NCBI RefSeq assembly: GCF_004027225.2
Contig: NC_044298.2
Span: forward strand, 682,001 to 746,000
DNA: 64,000 nucleotides
Direction: 5' to 3'
From: Strigops habroptila
Taxonomy: Eukaryota > Chordata > Aves > Psittaciformes > Psittacidae
Shown piece by piece: positions 61,738-64,000 of the stretch (positions within the stretch are counted from its first letter, which is position 1; the number at the start of each line of letters is the position of its first letter). The notes under the pieces were generated by a model. That model saw nothing but the letters and a program-made list of their open reading frames with translations. It searched no databases and was not told the DNA's origin. A program made the translations under genes and the position numbers.

Positions 61738-61994
61738 ATGGATCCAGAGAGGGTCCCAGCACCGGGACCCCAGGACACAGCAGAGCCACCTCCAGGGCTG
61801 TGGGCCCTTAGTATGCAGCGGGTGCAGCTCAATCGCGCTGTTGCTGCAAGGGCAGCTCCTGCCCATCCCGGCTCTGGCACAGCAGGATTATTGTCCATCA
61901 GGATTAAGCAGGCTGGGGAGGTGTTGAGGCAGGGGGGGACAGCCCTGCTGAGCTGCTGCCGGCACCCTGGCACGTGCAATGGCACAGGGACATG

Positions 61995-62195
61995 GGCACA
62001 GGCAGGGATGGATGGGCACCCCAGCATGGGATGGAGCCATGTCGATGGATGGACACCCCAGCATGGGATGGAGCCGTGTCGATGGATGGACACCCCAGCA
62101 TGGGATGGAGCCGTGTCAATGGATGGACACCCCAGCATGGGATGGGGACGTGTCAATGGATGGACACCCCAGCATGGGATGGGGACGTGTCAGGC
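61995..62195. repeat. 37-bp minisatellite, five units
   Basis: Unit 'ggatggacaccccagcatgg' + 'gatggagccgtgtcgat'; spacing of gcatggg is 37 bp. Confidence 0.95.
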
Positions 62196-62384
62196 TGTGT
62201 CTGCCTGCACCCATTGCCCCGGCTGTGCAAACCCAGCACGGGGCTGGCAGCTCATGTCCCACACTCCCGTGGGGCTGATGGAGACGACCGGTGGTGCCGC
62301 TGCTCCGTCCCGGCACCACGGGACACGGGTGGGACACGATGGCCCCTGCACGGTGCAGCCGGCACAGCCCGTGCGCGCTCCCTC

Positions 62385-62500
62385 ATTGCTGAGGCAGGGC
62401 TTGGTGCGTGCTCTGGTTAATGAGCCTGGCCCCCCCCAAAGCCCCTGCTGAGCGCTCTGCTCAATTATAACCTTGACGATGCGAATCATCAGGCGGCTGC
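62385..62500. other. AT-rich island
   Basis: 'ctctggttaatgagcctggc' and 'gctcaattataaccttgacg' with 'gatgcgaatcatcaggcggc'. Confidence 0.3.
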
Positions 62501-63334
62501 TTGGGGAAGAGGCAGCTCCAACCCTGGGCACCCGGTGCTGAGCACCGGTGTGGTGGTGCAGAGCCACCTGGATGCAGTGGCATCACGCTGAGGTCGCATC
62601 CCACCATGCTCCGAGGACCATCACCAACCGAGGTGGGTGCTGGGCTCTGTGGTGGGACCCCAGGGTGACGGTAAGCCCGTGGCCGGTGCCTGGTGTCCAG
62701 TGCATCGTGCCCAGTGCCCGGCTCACCCGGTGCCACGCTCCCCGGGGCTCGGCACACGTGTCCCCTTATCTCAGCATGTCCCCTCGGCATGGCGAGCCGG
62801 TGGCCCCGTTTCCATGGTGACACGGAGCCATTTCCCATCTCCGGGATGCTCTCGGCAGCTCTCGGTGGGGATGGTAGCGGCTGCCCTGTGCCCATGGGAG
62901 ACGGGCAGGGATGGGACCCACTCCCCCGGGGGGGGGTGTGTGTGATTCTCCCTTCCAGCCCTCTGGGGGGGTCACCATGTCCCATGTCCCACTCTATGTG
63001 TCCTGGGGCTGCCCTTGGGATGGCCACAGTGCCTGAACCCATCCTAACCCCGGAGTGCTGAGGGGTGTCTGTGCATACCGGGCCCCTGTCCCAGCGTGGT
63101 GACCCTGACACTGTGTCCGGACTGGGGACCTGGTACCAGGAGCTTCCTCACACACTGCCAGGAGCACCACGATGCCAGGGGCTTGTGCCCAGGCTGGTCT
63201 CAGCACCACGGTGCATCCATGAGCCCCATTATGGTCAGTGGTGAGCTGTGGCGCAGGGCTGGCCATGACCATGCCCCCATCTCACCTCCCCAGTCCAACA
63301 CCTCTTTGTCCCTCTCTCCATCCCAGGGCTGCCC

Positions 63335-63770
63335 ATCACCATTCCGCATCATTTCTCTGTTCCTGGTGATCAATTTTCCCTTCCCAATTTCCGAGGGTTT
63401 AATTCCCACCCGCCCAGGGGGACATGGACCCAACGGCTGAGGGCACCCAGGAACCCTCACCCATGAGACCTGTGTGCCCACCCCAGTGTCCTGGCTGGCA
63501 TATGGGTGGCAGTGGGGAGCTGGGGAGGGAGGGAAATGGCATCGGAGGGATTGTGAGACAGAAGGGACGGGCTAATGGAGCCTCTTCCTTTAATAGATTC
63601 AATTTCTGCCGCGGCTGGCTGCGGGGCGCGGAGCCATCAACTCGATTCAGGGGATGGGGAATCTGATTTGGAGCGGCCGTGCCATCAATTAGCTTTTATT
63701 GATGGCATTGCTCATTGGAAGTCGATGGGATTTGAAGCCGGCAGCGGCTCCCGCATACCAAGCAACGCCC
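63335..63770. other. largest AT-rich island, near the right edge
   Basis: Two blocks: 'ctggtgatcaattttccctt' (63363 on) and 63560-63770 with 'tttaatagattcaatttctg', 'gccatcaattagcttttatt' and 'gatggcattgctcattggaa'. Candidate enhancer of the EFNA3/EFNA4 interval. Confidence 0.4.
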
Positions 63771-64000
63771 GCTCAAGGACAGGGCCCTGGCACCCACTCG
63801 AGGGTCCCCGACAGGGACCCCTTGCTCTCACCTGGGAATGCGCCAGGGGGCTGGGGCAGGGAGATGGGCACCCCCAGAACCCCAGTGTGTGGGTCCCTCA
63901 GGGCACAGCCCCCCAGCACCTCTTCAGGGGGGTCCCGCAGGGTCCCATCACCCCAATATTCCTGCATGGGGGATGCCCTAACCAGCATCCCCACCTGCCG

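Noticed and set aside
57106-64000. EFNA4, expected by synteny
   Set aside because: No NDYLDIxCPHY-type or other ephrin exon found on either strand; it should lie beyond the right edge.

Overview
The window is a compact, GC-rich piece of vertebrate nuclear DNA, almost certainly from a bird and probably from a microchromosome. The support is small introns, CpG-rich promoters, many G/C-rich minisatellites, and CR1 LINE fragments as the only interspersed repeats I can recognise. Gene order and all relative orientations match the human 1q22 block, inverted: GBA1 (two copies here), MTX1, THBS3, mir-92b, MUC1, TRIM46, KRTCAP2, DPM3, SLC50A1, EFNA1, EFNA3. I cannot name the species from sequence alone.

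Left part (1-11.1 kb): the last four coding exons of a GBA1 paralogue (646-1496), then a complete ten-coding-exon GBA1 (4071-6523, 524 aa). A CR1 ends about 55 bp before the start codon of the second copy. Next comes MTX1 on the minus strand (8378-11064, 319 aa), with a stray copy of part of its exon 7 lying downstream of it. The two GBA1 copies share a patch in which an intron is more alike than a neighbouring coding exon, which suggests gene conversion.

Middle part (11.1-36.5 kb): MTX1 and THBS3 (962 aa) diverge from one CpG-rich promoter. A mir-92b hairpin lies on the minus strand just past THBS3, where the human gene also lies. MUC1 (471 aa) has a TATA box, a short mucin repeat and a cleavable SEA domain. 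TRIM46 (750 aa, minus) and KRTCAP2 (136 aa) diverge from a second shared promoter. DPM3 is a single coding exon of 92 aa. Four CTCF-like motifs, all in one orientation, mark the mir-92b/MUC1, TRIM46/KRTCAP2 and KRTCAP2/DPM3 intervals.

Right part (36.5-64 kb): SLC50A1 (214 aa), EFNA1 (209 aa) and EFNA3 (225 aa), all minus strand. EFNA3 intron 1 (7 kb) and the 7 kb upstream of EFNA3 hold no exons that I can find. They do contain AT-rich islands dense in homeodomain-type TAAT motifs, which are candidate regulatory elements, plus several minisatellites. EFNA4, expected next by synteny, is not in the window.

The genes are mostly unrelated in function (lysosomal glucosylceramide breakdown, mitochondrial import, matrix, mucin, axon microtubules, ER glycosylation, sugar transport, ephrin signalling). 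What ties them together is conserved synteny and shared promoters. Exon boundaries were set by reading splice sites and checking that reading phase closes in every gene; each total is a whole number of codons. I saw no retrovirus-like or other capsid- or envelope-bearing element.
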